From Candidatus Woesearchaeota archaeon (GTDB lineage: Archaea > Nanobdellota > Nanobdellia > SCGC-AAA011-G17 > JAPLZO01): DNA of 6,547 nt. Made by a program: the position numbers and the translations under genes. The DNA is taken from NCBI GenBank assembly GCA_026394995.1, contig JAPLZO010000036.1:1-6547 (forward strand), written 5' to 3'. Below the pieces are notes generated by a model. It saw only the letters and a program-made list of their open reading frames with translations, was not told where the DNA came from and made no database searches. Positions 6,125-6,547 of the stretch are shown here, in pieces. Position 1 is the first letter of the stretch. Each line of letters opens with the position of its first letter.

Positions 6125-6447
6125 AGTATGTGTTCCATTGAATGGTTGTGAGTATAGTTATTTTGGTTAAATTCATTTTGTAAAGGTTTTATAATTTTTC
6201 CAATTTCTTTTTTTAGAGCTATTTGATCTTTTAGAACTTTAGCTTCAAGAGAATTTATAATTTTGCCTTTACCTTCTGTTGAGATTAGTTTACTAAGCCC
6301 ATATACAATTTTGCCTTTGATTGAGATATATCTAAATACCCAAAGAGTTTCTTTTTCTGTTTGTAATTCTATTAAAGCCTTGGTATGATTTGATTAAAGT
6401 TCTTTTACTGTTCCGATTTCCTTTAAATAATCTATTAATTTTTTCAT
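6121..6447 (-). pseudogene. Small hypothetical gene interrupted by an in-frame TAA
   Basis: From ATG 6447 the minus strand reads MKKLIDYLKEIGTVKEL, then TAA at 6394-6396, and continues in the same frame for another 90 sense codons (SNHTKALIELQTEKETLWVF... to ...HSMEHIL) before a final TAA at 6121-6123. No ATG, GTG or TTG early in the second part could restart translation; its only ATG is four codons from the end. The downstream part has ordinary codon use for this genome, is Lys/Glu/Ile-rich and looks like real coding sequence, so this is most simply a 107-residue gene with one nonsense mutation, or a base error in the assembly. TAA is the ordinary stop of the neighbouring genes, so reassignment is unlikely. 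I recognise no family. It sits downstream of, and overlaps by ATGA, the partial frame at the window edge. Confidence 0.6.
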
Positions 6448-6547
6448 TTTAGTTTCTTTTTGAATAAATTTCTTCTTTTATATGCTGGTTCAAATTTAAA
6501 AAATTTGATAAGCCTCATCATTTTTTTATTATCATGATCAACATTGA
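6444..6547 (-). CDS. C-terminal end of an unidentified gene entering from the right edge
   Basis: The minus strand is open from the window edge (first whole codon at 6545) and gives NVDHDNKKMMRLIKFF, then KFEPAYKRRNLFKKKLK and a TGA at 6446-6444. Either this is the tail of a gene starting outside the window or it is a tiny 25-residue protein beginning at the MM pair (ATG 6521). The strongly basic tail is notable but not diagnostic. The TGA shares bases with the ATG of the next frame (ATGA), the classic arrangement of translationally coupled genes, which supports both frames being real. At 33 codons in AT-rich DNA the open stretch alone is modest evidence. Confidence 0.45.
   Translation of the reverse strand, partial: NVDHDNKKMMRLIKFFKFEPAYKRRNLFKKKLK
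6476..6482 (-). promoter_or_regulatory. Possible TATA box for the interrupted minus-strand gene
   Basis: On the minus strand this reads TATAAAA, with 28 bases between it and the ATG at 6447, the same spacing as for the exported-protein gene at 4056. It lies inside the upstream coding frame (over codons for AYK), so it may be an internal promoter or simply coding sequence. Confidence 0.35.

Noticed and set aside
6491..6507. Hairpin CAAATTT-AAA-AAATTTG as a terminator
   Set aside because: It is made almost wholly of A and T with a 3-base loop, is explained by codons for Lys and Phe in the minus-strand frame, and archaea do not rely on such hairpins for termination.
6484..6515. tRNA-like TPsiC segment (GGTTCAAAT) near the right edge
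   Set aside because: No matching five-base stem, acceptor stem, D arm or anticodon arm can be drawn around it, and it sits in a coding-like minus-strand frame.

Overview
The window looks like a piece of a very AT-rich archaeal genome, probably a DPANN-type lineage such as Woesearchaeota or Pacearchaeota. Three things point there: archaeal-style SRP receptor (ftsY) and SRP54 genes; promoters with textbook archaeal TATA boxes (TTTATAAATA) placed for leaderless or nearly leaderless mRNAs; and a surface protein starting MKRGQITLFIII, the class III (pilin-like) signal common in those genomes. The lineage is inferred; no rRNA or ribosomal protein gene is present to fix it.

Layout. (1) 1-1068, + strand: ftsY, cut by the left edge, with a Lys/Glu-rich linker followed by a complete NG GTPase domain. 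(2) 1085-3904, - strand: a two-gene operon read right to left, first a 259-residue pilin-signal membrane protein, then, 3 bases later, a 678-residue secreted protein with no recognised family. (3) 3905-4055: a divergent promoter region that also holds a stray copy of the last 12 codons of ftsY. (4) 4056-4724, + strand: a probable exported, possibly lipid-anchored protein with a transglutaminase-like Cys/His core. (5) 4778-6124, + strand: srp54, complete, with its own promoter. (6) 6121-6447, - strand: a small reading frame broken by an in-frame TAA; its start overlaps the stop of a further - strand frame that runs off the right edge.

How it fits together. FtsY and SRP54 are the two partner GTPases of co-translational membrane targeting, and in several archaea their genes are neighbours. 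Here about 3.7 kb of envelope-related genes separates them. The best observation in the window is that the two-gene - strand cassette is flanked by direct repeats of the ftsY 3' end (1033-1068 and 3949-3983, 33 of 36 aligned positions identical). This looks like a scar of insertion or recombination at the end of ftsY, which brought in, or was brought in with, the surface-protein operon. No integrase or transposase is visible, so the mechanism stays open.
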